NCBI RefSeq assembly: GCF_016132445.1 | Contig: NZ_CP046056.1 | Location: forward strand, 868,001-932,000 | Direction: 5' to 3' | Origin: Venatoribacter cucullus | GTDB lineage: Bacteria > Pseudomonadota > Gammaproteobacteria > Pseudomonadales > Oceanobacteraceae | Length of the DNA: 64,000 nt | Shown here: positions 35,816 through 45,803 of the stretch, piece by piece | Layout of the letters: the number at the start of each line of letters is the position of its first letter | Position numbering within the stretch: position 1 is the stretch's first letter | Program-made: the position numbers and the translations under genes | Notes under the pieces: generated by a model | What the model was told of the DNA's origin: nothing | The model's input: the letters and a program-made list of their open reading frames with translations, nothing else | Database searches by the model: none

Positions 35816-38140
35816 TTAAACCGAACCACGAAGCCGCAGCGAGTTGAATACAACGGACGCTGAACTCAGACTCATCGCTAGGGCTGCAAACATGGGTGAT
35901 AGAAGCAACCCGGCAAACGGGTACAGGACGCCAGCAGCCAGTGGAACGCCTAACGCATTATAAATGAACGCAAAACCAAGGTTCTGCTTCATATTGAGAA
36001 CAGTCTTGTTTGACAAGTCCCGGGCAATCGAGATACCCCGCAGGTCTCCTTTTACCAAGGTGATTTGCGCACTGTTCATCGCTACGTCCGTCCCGGTTCC
36101 CATAGCGATACCGACATTCGCCTTGGCCAGTGCCGGGGCATCGTTGATGCCGTCGCCCGCCATCGCAACGATGCAACCTTCTGATTGAAGCTTATCAACC
36201 AGATTCAGCTTGTCGGCCGGTTTCACTTCGCCATGAACTTCGTCTATGCCTAGTTGTTCGGCGACCGCTTTTGCCGTTGAAATACCGTCACCAGTAGCCA
36301 TGATGACCCTGATTCCCGCGGCCTTGAGCGCCTGTACCGCTTCAGGGGTGCTCTGTTTGATGGGGTCGGAAACGGCGAGTAGGCCGACCAGTGTGCCGTC
36401 AACCGCCAGGTACATCACACTCGCACCCTTTGTCCTCCATCCCTCAGCGGTGGCAGCCAGGCCATCAACATTGACGTTATCCTGCTGCATGAACGCAGTG
36501 TTGCCCAACAGCAGTGTTTTGCCTTCAACCTTGCCCCGTACGCCTATGCCGCTACCCGAGTCAAAGTCGTCCACTGGGCTGAGCACCAAATTACGTTCGC
36601 GCGCAGCGCTGACAATAGCGTCAGCCAAAGGATGCTCGCTGCCTTGATCGAGGCTGGCAGCCAGGCGCAAGATTTCATCGGCGTCCAACTCGCCAGCGGA
36701 AACAGCCTGATCGAATGCGGGTCGGCCTTCTGTCAAGGTGCCGGTCTTGTCTACGATGAGCGTATCGACTTTGCGCAGATTTTCTATTGCTGCTGCATCA
36801 CGAAACAGAACACCCTGGGTTGCGCCTCGTCCGGTAGCAACCATGACTGACATGGGCGTTGCGAGCCCCAGCGCACAAGGGCAAGCGATGATCAGAACAG
36901 CGACCGCATTGATCAGGCCATAGACCCAGCTTGGCTGCGGGCCGAACATGCCCCACACGACCAAGGTGAGGATGGCGATGGCTACCACCGCCATGACAAA
37001 GTAACCCGCCACCAAATCAGCCATCCGTTGCATCGGCGCCCGAGAGCGTTGGGCCTGAGCCACCAACTGGACAATTTGTGACAACACAGTGGCCGAGCCG
37101 ACTTTCTCCGCCCGGATCACAAGTGCACCAGAGGTGTTCATCGTTGCCCCTATGACCTTGTCACCCGGGCGCTTGCTGATGGGTAACGATTCACCAGTCA
37201 ACATGGATTCATCGAGAGAACTTGCACCCTCTTCAACAATGCCATCGACAGGAACTTTCTCACCGGGACGTACGCGTAAACGATCACCTTCATGCACATG
37301 CGTCAGCGGTACATCTTCTTCTGTTCCGTCTGCATTGATACGGCGGGCCGTCTTGGGCGCCAGACCGAGCAATGACCGGACGGCAGCGGATGTCTGGGAA
37401 CGCGCGCGAAGCTCCAGCACCTGACCAAACAGCGTAAGGGAAATGATCACCACTGCGGCTTCGAAATAAACCGCCACACGCCCCATGGACATGAATGTTT
37501 CCGGAAATATACCGGGAGCTACGGTTGCCAGCGTGCTGTAGACGAAGGCGGCACCGGTACCCAAGCCGATGAGCGTCCACATGTTGGGACTGCGGTTGAC
37601 CACTGATTGCCAACCCCGTACGAAGAACGGCTGTCCGGCCCACAGCACCACGGGAAGCGACAGTACAAGCTCTATCCACGTTTGCGTCGCCATCTCGAAC
37701 CAGCCAAGCTGTGGCCCAAACATGGCAAGCACCGTGACAATGACGGTAAAAGGCAATGTCCACCAGAATCGCCTGGAAAAATCGTCCAGCTCGGGATTGT
37801 CATCTTCCAGACTGGGCATCAGGGGTTCAAGTGCCATGCCGCATTTAGGGCAGGTTCCGGGGTTGTCCTGACGTATTTCCGGATGCATCGGGCACGTATA
37901 AATTGTGCCTTTGACCGCTTCCGAGGGAGGTGGCGGGGTTGGTGAAAGAAACTTCTCAGGGTCATGCTGGAATCTATTCATGCATTTGGTGCTGCAGAAG
38001 TAGTAAGTTTTACCCGCATGCTCAACATGCTGGGCAGAGTCTGCCGTTACACCCATGCCGCAGACCGGGTCTGTAAGCCCTGAGCCCGTGTGGGAGGGTG
38101 TATGGTGATGACAATGAGACTCAGAATTATCGTGAACCAT
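35816..38140 (-). CDS. Cu(I)-exporting P1B-type ATPase with YHS and heavy-metal-binding domains
   Basis: The 774-residue pump exports Cu(I) from the cytoplasm. The start is ATG 38140 after AAAAGGTG. It has a His-rich N-terminus, a YHS-type domain (TDPVCGMGV, then YYFCSTKC), a heavy-metal-binding domain (YTCPMHPEI, then GTCPKCGM), eight membrane segments with C420-P421-C422, phosphorylated D464 in DKTGT, and GDGINDAP. It lacks classic CxxC HMA domains, like CopF-type pumps. It is divergent from copRS with two CopR-like boxes between. Confidence 0.95.
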   Translation of the reverse strand: MVHDNSESHCHHHTPSHTGSGLTDPVCGMGVTADSAQHVEHAGKTYYFCSTKCMNRFQHDPEKFLSPTPPPPSEAVKGTIYTCPMHPEIRQDNPGTCPKCGMALEPLMPSLEDDNPELDDFSRRFWWTLPFTVIVTVLAMFGPQLGWFEMATQTWIELVLSLPVVLWAGQPFFVRGWQSVVNRSPNMWTLIGLGTGAAFVYSTLATVAPGIFPETFMSMGRVAVYFEAAVVIISLTLFGQVLELRARSQTSAAVRSLLGLAPKTARRINADGTEEDVPLTHVHEGDRLRVRPGEKVPVDGIVEEGASSLDESMLTGESLPISKRPGDKVIGATMNTSGALVIRAEKVGSATVLSQIVQLVAQAQRSRAPMQRMADLVAGYFVMAVVAIAILTLVVWGMFGPQPSWVYGLINAVAVLIIACPCALGLATPMSVMVATGRGATQGVLFRDAAAIENLRKVDTLIVDKTGTLTEGRPAFDQAVSAGELDADEILRLAASLDQGSEHPLADAIVSAARERNLVLSPVDDFDSGSGIGVRGKVEGKTLLLGNTAFMQQDNVNVDGLAATAEGWRTKGASVMYLAVDGTLVGLLAVSDPIKQSTPEAVQALKAAGIRVIMATGDGISTAKAVAEQLGIDEVHGEVKPADKLNLVDKLQSEGCIVAMAGDGINDAPALAKANVGIAMGTGTDVAMNSAQITLVKGDLRGISIARDLSNKTVLNMKQNLGFAFIYNALGVPLAAGVLYPFAGLLLSPMFAALAMSLSSASVVFNSLRLRGSV

Positions 38141-38269
38141 GGATAAGCACCTTTTCAAATAAGCAGGCAGTTTGCGCCGCGTTTTTTGCGGCTTCTTAAA
38201 GGAGGAGATTACATGAATCATGATGCCATAAACTTATTAGTTAAAGATGACCAGGCTGCTCCCGCAAGC

Positions 38270-38354
38270 ATTACATTTTAGTCATGTTATGCGAACAACG
38301 CTTTTCTCACCGATATAACCTAGCTTCCGGCCACCAACATTACATATTTGTCAT
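38270..38354. promoter_or_regulatory. Two CopR-box-like operators between copper ATPase and copRS
   Basis: In the 316-base gap, ATTACATTTTAGTCAT lies at 38270-38285 and ATTACATATTTGTCAT at 38339-38354. The second is followed by GTCATGT as at copA. TATAAA at 38386-38391 could be the -10 of copRS. The two boxes are 69 bases apart and could serve the divergent ATPase and copRS. Confidence 0.75.
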
Positions 38355-38456
38355 TTTCTGGTCATGTTGTGGGCAGATTTCAGACTATAAAATTGATATT
38401 GACGACAATGAAATGGACTGGCTTCCTTGGCCTGAACTGTAGAGCGGAGTGGAACG

Positions 38457-39140
38457 ATGAAGATTCTCATCGTAGAAGATGAAGTGAAAACTGGGGATTA
38501 TATCCGGCAGGGCCTCATGGAATCCGGCTTTGTGGTAGATCTCGCCCGGACCGGGCTCGATGGTCACCACCTGGCGCTTACCGGCTCGTATGACTTGATT
38601 GTCCTTGATGTAATGCTGCCTGATGTGGATGGCTGGCGAATTATGCAGTCATTGAGAGAGGCCAGATCCACCACGCCTGTGTTATTTCTCACCGCAAGGG
38701 ACAGTGTAGAAGACCGGGTCAAGGGTCTGGAATTGGGAGCGGACGACTATCTGGTCAAGCCTTTTGCTTTTTCGGAGCTGCTGGCACGAGTACGTACATT
38801 GTTACGGCGCGGTGCTGCGCCGGTTTTTCAGGATCAACTCCAGGTGGCTGACCTGATGCTGGATATACCTCGCCGTCGCGCACAGCGACATGGCGTGAGG
38901 ATCAACTTGACCAACAAGGAGTTCACCCTACTTGAACTCCTTGTGCGGCGCCAAGGGGAAGTGTTACCACGCTCATTGATCGCTTCCCAGGTGTGGGACA
39001 TGAATTTTGACAGTGACACCAATGTCATCGATGTTGCTATCCGGCGGCTGCGCGCGAAGATCGATGATGATTTTGAACCAAAGCTGATTCATACCGTACG
39101 CGGCATGGGTTATATGCTTGACGTGACACAGCCAGGCTAG
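38457..39140 (+). CDS. copR: Copper-responsive OmpR-type response regulator CopR
   Basis: The 227-residue regulator has a receiver domain with phosphoacceptor Asp in [15 protein letters not shown] near residue 51 and Lys in DYLVKPF, then an OmpR/PhoB winged-helix domain (about 125-222). It should bind the CopR-like boxes at copA, the ATPase and the downstream operon. It is complete, unlike the other two copR copies in the window. copS follows after three bases. Confidence 0.94.
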   Translation: MKILIVEDEVKTGDYIRQGLMESGFVVDLARTGLDGHHLALTGSYDLIVLDVMLPDVDGWRIMQSLREARSTTPVLFLTARDSVEDRVKGLELGADDYLVKPFAFSELLARVRTLLRRGAAPVFQDQLQVADLMLDIPRRRAQRHGVRINLTNKEFTLLELLVRRQGEVLPRSLIASQVWDMNFDSDTNVIDVAIRRLRAKIDDDFEPKLIHTVRGMGYMLDVTQPG

Positions 39141-39143
39141 CCC

Positions 39144-40550
39144 ATGAAAAGACGCCCGCTATCTCTGGTCGTTAGACTCACCGTCTCCATTGGCGCTGTG
39201 ATAACCGCTGTTCTCCTCACCTTTGGCTGGATGATGGAGCGCTCTATCAATAATCATTTCGTCCAGCAGGATGTGGATGAGCTCAATTCAGTAGTTCAGG
39301 CGTTGCAATACCTCCTCGCGACCGTACCGGCCGATATACCCGCCGATGAACTGCATCAGCGTCTCGCTAGCGTGGTAACAGGCCATCGTAACGCCCAATA
39401 CCGAATCAGTACCGATAGCGGGTCATTGATCTACTCAACACCGGGTTTCAATCTGGACACGTTCGCCCGCACTGCCCGACCTGTAGAAGAAATCACTATC
39501 GATACGGTTGAGAGCTGGAATGATCATCAAGAAGCCTTTCGTGGTGCGGTCTTGTGGATTGAATCAGACAGGCTTGAAGGCAAAGCCAGGTTCAGACTCG
39601 CGGTCGCCACAGGAATCGACTTTCATCTGCATTACCTGGACGGCTTTCGGAACCACCTTCGGATTGTCACCCTTGCCGCGTGCTTGATAGTTCTTCTGGC
39701 AACCTGGTTCGCGGTTTACCAGGGACACGCTCCTATTCGACGTATCAGCCGAGAGATGAGACGCATCAGGTCTGATCAGATGGATTTTCGCCTTGAACCG
39801 CGATCCGTCCCCGCCGAGTTGGTAGAGCTGACGATTTCCTTCAATGAAATGATTGGCAGGCTTGAAGATGTATTCCGACGCCTATCGGATTTTTCCGGTG
39901 ACATCGCGCACGAACTGCGCACACCCGTTACCAATTTGAGAACCCATACTGAGGTAGCGCTAACCCAGGCGCGCAGCGTGGAGCAGTACCGGGAAGTGCT
40001 GTATTCAAACCTCGAAGAATATGATCGCATGGCCAAGATGGTCGGTGACATGCTTTTTCTGGCTCAGGCTGATAATCAGCTGCTGAAACCGGAACTGGTC
40101 GATATCGATCTTCAGTCAGAGCTGAGAAACCTGTTCGATTATTTCAGCGCCTGGGCAGAAGAGCGGGAGGTGCTGTTAGAAAATACCGGAGAGCAAGTTC
40201 ATGTCCATGGCGACCGACTAATGATCCGTCGCGCCTTGAGTAACTTGCTGTCCAATGCAGTCCGGCATACGCCAGAGGGGCAGAGCGTAACCACAACCCT
40301 TCAAGTGAACTCCGGTAACGTAAGAATCCGCATACAGAACCCAGGGCCACCTATACCTGAAGAGCATTTGAATCATATTTTTGAACGATTCTACAGGCTC
40401 GACGCATCCCGCCAACGTAGCAGCGAAGGTGCCGGGCTGGGCTTGGCCATCACGAAATCGATTATCGAAGCCCACGGCGGGAAGATCAGAGCGTTCTCCA
40501 CAACGGAGGCAACCACGTTTGAGGTTCAATTACCTCTAAAAATGGAGTAG
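39144..40550 (+). CDS. copS: Copper-sensing histidine kinase CopS
   Basis: The 468-residue inner-membrane kinase has an N-terminal membrane segment, a periplasmic sensor (about 40-170), a second segment, a HAMP domain, the H-box [16 protein letters not shown] near residue 253, an N-box in [16 protein letters not shown] and a G-box in [12 protein letters not shown]. It resembles CopS/CusS sensors of periplasmic Cu(I)/Ag(I). Its 3' end overlaps the 3' end of the converging truncated copR by 15 bases, an unusual junction. Confidence 0.93.
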   Translation: MKRRPLSLVVRLTVSIGAVITAVLLTFGWMMERSINNHFVQQDVDELNSVVQALQYLLATVPADIPADELHQRLASVVTGHRNAQYRISTDSGSLIYSTPGFNLDTFARTARPVEEITIDTVESWNDHQEAFRGAVLWIESDRLEGKARFRLAVATGIDFHLHYLDGFRNHLRIVTLAACLIVLLATWFAVYQGHAPIRRISREMRRIRSDQMDFRLEPRSVPAELVELTISFNEMIGRLEDVFRRLSDFSGDIAHELRTPVTNLRTHTEVALTQARSVEQYREVLYSNLEEYDRMAKMVGDMLFLAQADNQLLKPELVDIDLQSELRNLFDYFSAWAEEREVLLENTGEQVHVHGDRLMIRRALSNLLSNAVRHTPEGQSVTTTLQVNSGNVRIRIQNPGPPIPEEHLNHIFERFYRLDASRQRSSEGAGLGLAITKSIIEAHGGKIRAFSTTEATTFEVQLPLKME

Positions 40551-41180
40551 ATGCCTGGGCTCGAAGTCATCGTCAATTTTAGCGCGCAGGCGACGGATGG
40601 CTACGTCGATCACATTGGTGTCGGAATCAAAATTCATGTCCCATACCTGCGAGGCGATCAGCGAACGTGGCAACACCTCACCCTGACGGCGCACCAGCAG
40701 CTCCAGCAGGCAGAATTCCTTGTGGCTGAGATTGATTTTTCGGCCGGCGCGCGTGACCCGGTGCCTCGGCAGATCCAGGGTGAGATCCGCTATTCTGAGC
40801 TGGTCCGACAGGGGCGGTGCCGAGCCTCGGCGCAACAGGGTGCGCACTCGTGCCAGCAACTCGGCAAAGGCGAAGGGCTTTACCAGATAATCATCAGCGC
40901 CCAGCTCCAATCCTTTGACACGATCATCCACGCTGTCACGAGCGGTAAGAAACAACACCGGCGTCTGGCGTCCTGCCTCGCGCAGCGACTGCACAATGCG
41001 CCAGCCATCCACGTCGGGCAGCATGACATCCAGCACAATCAGGTCGAAAGACTCGGTCATCGCCAGATGGTGGCCATCGAGACCGTTGCGAGCCAGGGAC
41101 ACTTGAAAACCGGCTTCGCTCAACCCCTGCCGCAAATAGTCGCCAGTCTTGATTTCATCCTCGACCAACAGTAGTCGCAT
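40536..41180 (-). CDS. Second copR-type response regulator, C-terminally truncated
   Basis: The 214-residue protein (ATG 41180, [14 protein letters not shown]) matches CopR over the receiver domain and most of the winged helix, up to [10 protein letters not shown]. There CopR continues with the wing strand ([14 protein letters not shown]); this copy ends with RHLLHF and a stop read from the opposite strand of copS. Loss of the last strand pair should weaken or abolish DNA binding, though phosphotransfer competition is possible. It has its own cop box upstream. Confidence 0.85.
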   Translation of the reverse strand: MRLLLVEDEIKTGDYLRQGLSEAGFQVSLARNGLDGHHLAMTESFDLIVLDVMLPDVDGWRIVQSLREAGRQTPVLFLTARDSVDDRVKGLELGADDYLVKPFAFAELLARVRTLLRRGSAPPLSDQLRIADLTLDLPRHRVTRAGRKINLSHKEFCLLELLVRRQGEVLPRSLIASQVWDMNFDSDTNVIDVAIRRLRAKIDDDFEPRHLLHF

Positions 41181-41247
41181 AAATACCTCGCTTATCACGT
41201 TTTATATCAGTCTAGCGGGTCATTCCCCACAGTAAGATCATACCAAG

Positions 41248-41263
41248 ATGACATTTTTGCAAT
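41248..41263 (-). promoter_or_regulatory. CopR-box-like operator between truncated copR and the Met/His peptide operon
   Basis: Read on the minus strand, ATTGCAAAAATGTCAT matches the other boxes at most positions. It lies in the 157-base gap between divergent genes and could control both. A TTAATAT near 41296 could be a -10 for the rightward operon. Confidence 0.7.
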
Positions 41264-41337
41264 CTACGGGTCATCTGGCTGACAGGGGAGATTAGTTAAT
41301 ATCGGAACCGTTTTTAACACAACCTAGGAGTCACATT

Positions 41338-41655
41338 ATGAAACGCCAATCACTCAGCTATTTCGTCGCCCTGCCGGCATTATTGCTTGCCCTGTCAGCC
41401 CAGGCCCACGATCCCAAGGAGCACATGAAGGAGGCGCAGGCGCCGGACTGTACGGCCATGAAAGACATGGATCATTCCAAAATGGACATGAAAGATCCGG
41501 TCATGCAGGCCATGATGAAAAAATGCATGAAGGCCATGCACAAGGATGAAGAAGGATCGCATGAAGCTCATGGGGACAAAGGCCATACCGATCACGGTAA
41601 CCATGACGAAAAATCCGATGAAAAAAAGCCGGCCAAACACCAGCACAAAAAATAA
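41338..41655 (+). CDS. Small periplasmic Met/His-rich metal-binding protein
   Basis: The 105-residue protein has a signal peptide cleaved after SAQA, then a mature part rich in Met, His, Lys, Asp and Glu (MDHSKMDMKDPVMQAMM, then a His/Asp/Lys-rich tail). The MDHSKM pieces resemble the copB repeats. It probably binds Cu(I)/Ag(I) in the periplasm. I do not recognise a named family. It starts an operon with a cytochrome c, a DUF411 lipoprotein and CusCBA, under a CopR-like box. Confidence 0.78.
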   Translation: MKRQSLSYFVALPALLLALSAQAHDPKEHMKEAQAPDCTAMKDMDHSKMDMKDPVMQAMMKKCMKAMHKDEEGSHEAHGDKGHTDHGNHDEKSDEKKPAKHQHKK

Positions 41656-41681
41656 CGGGTAGCCATTCCTGAGGAGATAAC

Positions 41682-42266
41682 ATGACGTCCTTTAAGTTTT
41701 TGTCCTGCTTTAAATGCCTCGCCGTTGCGGCAGGCGTGGCGGCGGTGACCGGTGTGGGGTTCCTCTATTCGGGTCTCTATCCAATGGGAGCCGATGACCA
41801 TCACAACGACTTGACTTATTGGACGCTGGAAACCCTGCGCGAGCGATCCATCGCCCGCGCATCAAACGACATCGAGGTGCCGACCGACCTGAATTCGTCC
41901 GAGCGGCTGCTGGCAGGTGGCGCCGACTACAACGACATGTGTGCCGGCTGCCATCTCAAACCGGGCAAGACCGAAAGTGATTTTACCCTGGGGCTGTATC
42001 CCGCGCCGCCCAATCTAACACTGACGGGTGATAGGCATGGGCATGAGCATGCCGGTGACACTGATAATGATGACGAGGCCATTAAGCGACAATTCTGGAT
42101 TATTAAACATGGCATCAAGGCTTCCGGGATGCCGGCCTGGGGGCCGGGTCATGACGATCAGCGTATCTGGAACATGGTGGCGTTCCTGCAGCGCCTACCC
42201 GAGTTGTCGCCGCAGCAATACCAGATCCTGACCGCGCGCGACGCCGATGACGCCGGGCACCATTAG
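41682..42266 (+). CDS. Membrane-anchored mono-haem cytochrome c
   Basis: The 194-residue protein has an uncleaved-looking N-terminal segment (about 13-31), one CAGCH haem site at residues 87-91, and a Met in GIKASGMPAWGP that can be the sixth haem ligand. The fold looks like a class I cytochrome c domain. It sits between two periplasmic copper-handling genes; it may accept electrons in Cu(I) oxidation or be a copper-sensitive electron carrier. That role is inferred from context only. Confidence 0.83.
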   Translation: MTSFKFLSCFKCLAVAAGVAAVTGVGFLYSGLYPMGADDHHNDLTYWTLETLRERSIARASNDIEVPTDLNSSERLLAGGADYNDMCAGCHLKPGKTESDFTLGLYPAPPNLTLTGDRHGHEHAGDTDNDDEAIKRQFWIIKHGIKASGMPAWGPGHDDQRIWNMVAFLQRLPELSPQQYQILTARDADDAGHH

Positions 42267-42298
42267 CGGCAAATATTCAATTGTCTTCGGAGGCAACT

Positions 42299-42841
42299 AT
42301 GTATCGATTTAAATTAACGGGCTTGGTGTTGGGGCTGTTGACGCTGCCCTTGATCGCGGCCTGTAATGATGGGCCTAAAAACCCAAAAACATCTGACCCA
42401 TCCGCTGGTGCAGTTGAAACGCTTACCGTCTACAAAAGCCCTACCTGTGGCTGCTGTAAAAAATGGATAGATCACCTTGAAGCCGAGGGCTTTGAGGCCA
42501 GTGTCGAACACCCGGCTAATCTGGGCGCCATCAAGGATCGCTATCGAATCGCAAACAACCTGCGTTCCTGCCACACAGCGGTGTCGTCACAAGGCTATGC
42601 CTTTGAGGGGCATATCCCGGCCCGCTATATTCATCAGTTTCTGGCTAATCCGCCAGCCGACGGGATTGGGCTGACAGTGCCCGCCATGCCCGTTGGCAGT
42701 CCGGGTATGGAGGTGGGTGACAAGTTCATGCCATACCGGGTTCTGCTGATGAAAAAAGACGGCAGCACTGAAGTGTTTGCCAGTGTCGAGAGCGCGGCTC
42801 AACAGGTTCAGCCACTCCAACAACCGGAAGCGCAGCCATGA
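42299..42841 (+). CDS. DUF411 lipoprotein, probable copper chaperone
   Basis: The 180-residue protein has a lipobox ending at Cys22 (LIAAC) and a thioredoxin-like DUF411 domain with the metal-binding cluster CGCC at residues 50-53 and a Cys-His pair in LRSCHT. DUF411 proteins occur widely in copper operons and are proposed to bind copper in the envelope. The start ATG 42299 follows GGAGG. Its stop overlaps cusC by 4 bases. Confidence 0.88.
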   Translation: MYRFKLTGLVLGLLTLPLIAACNDGPKNPKTSDPSAGAVETLTVYKSPTCGCCKKWIDHLEAEGFEASVEHPANLGAIKDRYRIANNLRSCHTAVSSQGYAFEGHIPARYIHQFLANPPADGIGLTVPAMPVGSPGMEVGDKFMPYRVLLMKKDGSTEVFASVESAAQQVQPLQQPEAQP

Positions 42842-44166
42842 AAATATTCGTCACCATGCTTTTTATCCTGCCGCTCGGTATAGGCAGTGTCATAGCCTTT
42901 GCGCAATCCCTTCCCGAGACCCTGACGCTGGACGAGGCGATAACCCTCGCCATAGATACCGATCCCTGGCTCACCGGTAGCCAGTACACTCAGCAGGCCC
43001 TTACCGACGAAGCGACCGCCGCGGCGACTTTGCCGGATCCCCGAATGAGCCTGATGGCCGGCAGTTTCCCTGTTGATTCTTTTGACATCAATCAGGAAGG
43101 CATGACTCAGTTGTCGGTGGGGATCAGCCAAATGTTTCCCCGGGGTGACAGTCTGTCGCTCACCCGCCGACAAAAGCAGCAGCTAGCCGAGCAGCATCCC
43201 TTACTAAGGCTGGATCGTCGGGCCAAGGTAGGCGCTACGGTCAGCCAGTTGTGGCTGGAAGCCTTCAAGGCGCAGGAGAGTATCCGGCTGATCGAACAGG
43301 ATCGCGCACTGTTTGAGCAGTTGGTGGATGCCGCCAAAGCGGGTTACTCCTCGGCGCTGGGCAGGGCACGTCAGCAGGACGTAATTCGCGCGCAGTTGGA
43401 GCTGACTCGTCTCGAAGACAGACTGACGATGCTCAGGCAGCAACAGCAAGCCGCACAGAAGCGCCTGTCCGAATGGATCGGCGCGCCTGCCACTGTCCCT
43501 CTGGCTCCGGTACTACCGACACAGTCTCTTTCCAGGCCGTTGTCGGCACCGACCATTAAGCAGGCCAGCGAGCATACGCGCTACGAATGGATCCGCCATC
43601 ATCCCGCGCTACGGGCACTGGATCAGCGTATCGATGCCACGCAAACCGGTGTTGATCTGGCCAAGCAGAAATACAAGCCCGAATGGGGCCTGACCGCCCA
43701 ATACGGCTATCGCGACAACGATCCCATGGGGCGCGACCGGGCGGATCTGCTCTCCATAGGCGTGAACTTCGACCTGCCCATTTTCACCGGTAACCGGCAG
43801 GACAAGGAAGTCAGCGCCGCCGTCAATCGAACCGAGGCCATCAAAACCGAAAAGCACTTGCTTGGTCGTCGGCTGATGGCGGAACTGGAAACCGCGAGCG
43901 TGCAACTGGCGCGTCTCGATGAACGCCAGGCGTTATACGCCGATCAGCTGCTGCCGCAAATGGCTGAGCAGGCAGAAGCTTCGCTGACCGCCTACAACAA
44001 CGACGACGGCGACTTCGCCGAAGCCGTGCGTGCCCGCATTGCCGAATTGAATGCCAAGGTCGACGCGCTCGCCATTGCCGTGGATCGGCAGAAGACCATC
44101 GCCCAAATCAATTACCTGCTCGCCGAGGCGTCGTTCGACGATGCACGGACGGCGAAACCGTTTTAA
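42838..44166 (+). CDS. cusC: Outer-membrane channel of the Cu/Ag efflux pump (CusC-like)
   Basis: The 442-residue TolC-family protein has a signal peptide, two TolC repeat domains and helical coiled-coil regions (LTLDEAITLAID at the N-terminal repeat). It forms the outer-membrane exit duct of CusCBA. I see no clear lipobox, so it may not be acylated as E. coli CusC is. It is coupled to the DUF411 gene and 12 bases before cusB. Confidence 0.88.
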   Translation: MKIFVTMLFILPLGIGSVIAFAQSLPETLTLDEAITLAIDTDPWLTGSQYTQQALTDEATAAATLPDPRMSLMAGSFPVDSFDINQEGMTQLSVGISQMFPRGDSLSLTRRQKQQLAEQHPLLRLDRRAKVGATVSQLWLEAFKAQESIRLIEQDRALFEQLVDAAKAGYSSALGRARQQDVIRAQLELTRLEDRLTMLRQQQQAAQKRLSEWIGAPATVPLAPVLPTQSLSRPLSAPTIKQASEHTRYEWIRHHPALRALDQRIDATQTGVDLAKQKYKPEWGLTAQYGYRDNDPMGRDRADLLSIGVNFDLPIFTGNRQDKEVSAAVNRTEAIKTEKHLLGRRLMAELETASVQLARLDERQALYADQLLPQMAEQAEASLTAYNNDDGDFAEAVRARIAELNAKVDALAIAVDRQKTIAQINYLLAEASFDDARTAKPF

Positions 44167-44177
44167 AGGGGTTCAAC

Positions 44178-45803
44178 ATGAATACATTCACCAAAACCTT
44201 GCTGGGCACGGCCGTCGGCGCGCTGCTCGGCGCATCCGGCGTCTGGCTGCTCGGCAACCCCGATGAGGGGGATATGACAGCAACCGGCGGAGAACGCAAG
44301 CCACTTTACTGGGTGGCGCCCATGGATCCCAACTACAAGCGCGACAAGCCTGGCAAATCGCCCATGGGCATGGATCTGATCCCTGTGTACGAGAAATCCG
44401 CCGGAGAGGATGAAGCCGGCACCGTCAAGATATCGCCCGAGGTCGTCAACAATCTCGGCGTGCGCACCGCCACGGTTGAGGTAGGGTCTCTGGATCTGGA
44501 TGTCAAAACTGTCGGTTACGTGCAATACGATGAGAACCGGCTGGTGCATATCAGCCCGCGCGTGGAAGGCTGGATCGAGAAGCTCCATGTCAAGGCCGCC
44601 GGGGATCCGGTCAGACAGGGCGACCCCCTGTACACCCTCTATTCACCCACCCTGGTCAACGCCCAGGAGGAATTGTTGTTGGCGTTGAAACGCGACAATC
44701 CGGTGTTGATCGGCGCTGCCGTGGAACGCTTGTTGGCGCTGCAAGTACCTCAGGCAGATATCGACCGGCTGCGTAAAACCCGCAAGGTCAGCCAGACCAT
44801 CACCGTTGCCGCGCCGCAGTCCGGGGTACTGGACAATCTCGCGGTGCGTGAGGGCATGTTCGTCAAGCCTGGCTTGAGTCTGATGATCATCGGCCAACTG
44901 GAGCATATCTGGGTGATCGGTGAGGTGTTCGAACGACAGGCAAGCCTGGTCAAGACCGGCGACCAGGTGCGGATGCGGCTCGATTACCTGCCCGGTCGGG
45001 ATTGGTTGGGCCAGGTGGACTATGTCTATCCGTCTTTGAATGCCAAGACACGTACCGCGCAAATCCGGGTGCATTTCAACAACCCGGACGACTTCCTCAA
45101 GCCGGGCATGTTCGCGCAGATGGTCATTGAGACCCAGGCGGGGGCTGAAGCACTGTTAATCCCGCGAGAAGCGCTGATCCGTACCGGCAGCCAGGCGCGC
45201 GTGGTGTTGGCGCTGGGTGATGGCAAATTCAAATCGGTGGCCGTTGAGGTCGGGCGTGTGGGCGAACGGCAGGTGGAAATTCAGTCGGGACTCAAAGAAG
45301 GGGAGCGCATTGTGACCTCTGCTCAGTTCCTGATCGACTCGGAATCCAGCAAGACGTCGGACTTCAAGCGCATGGCCAAGCGCGATCAGCAAGGCGAATC
45401 AATGGATGTAAAGGCAGACGCTGATTCCCGCTCAGTCTGGGTGGCCGCACGTATCGACAGCCTGATGCCGGATCACCGCATGGTGACCCTGGAGCACGAG
45501 GCCATCCCGGACTGGCAATGGCCCACCATGACCATGGATTTCACCGTCGCTGAGGCTGTGGACATGGATGCGCTCAAACAGGGAATGCGCCTGCATGTGC
45601 AGATCACCAATAACAACAGTGGTGGATACCAGATTACCCAAGTGCATATTCCCAATGAGCAAGGCAATGATGCCATGCCTGCGGGAATGGATCACGGTCA
45701 GCACGAGGGTATGGATCACGGTGATATGTCGATGCCGGAGCACAGCGAACACCAGGGCATGAACCACGGCGGTCACGATCAAAAGGAGCACAATCATGAT
45801 TGA
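44178..45803 (+). CDS. cusB: CusB-type periplasmic adaptor fused to a CusF-like domain
   Basis: The 541-residue protein has an N-terminal anchor, a metal-site domain (YWVAPMDPNYKRDKPGKSPM, near residue 40), lipoyl/barrel-sandwich and beta-barrel domains up to about 400, and then an appended CusF-like domain (about 418-495) with the Trp-Met segment WQWPTMTMDF, ending in a Met/His-rich tail (496-541). In E. coli CusF is a separate chaperone that gives Cu(I)/Ag(I) to CusB. The fusion tethers it to the pump. It overlaps cusA by 8 bases. Confidence 0.92.
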   Translation: MNTFTKTLLGTAVGALLGASGVWLLGNPDEGDMTATGGERKPLYWVAPMDPNYKRDKPGKSPMGMDLIPVYEKSAGEDEAGTVKISPEVVNNLGVRTATVEVGSLDLDVKTVGYVQYDENRLVHISPRVEGWIEKLHVKAAGDPVRQGDPLYTLYSPTLVNAQEELLLALKRDNPVLIGAAVERLLALQVPQADIDRLRKTRKVSQTITVAAPQSGVLDNLAVREGMFVKPGLSLMIIGQLEHIWVIGEVFERQASLVKTGDQVRMRLDYLPGRDWLGQVDYVYPSLNAKTRTAQIRVHFNNPDDFLKPGMFAQMVIETQAGAEALLIPREALIRTGSQARVVLALGDGKFKSVAVEVGRVGERQVEIQSGLKEGERIVTSAQFLIDSESSKTSDFKRMAKRDQQGESMDVKADADSRSVWVAARIDSLMPDHRMVTLEHEAIPDWQWPTMTMDFTVAEAVDMDALKQGMRLHVQITNNNSGGYQITQVHIPNEQGNDAMPAGMDHGQHEGMDHGDMSMPEHSEHQGMNHGGHDQKEHNHD

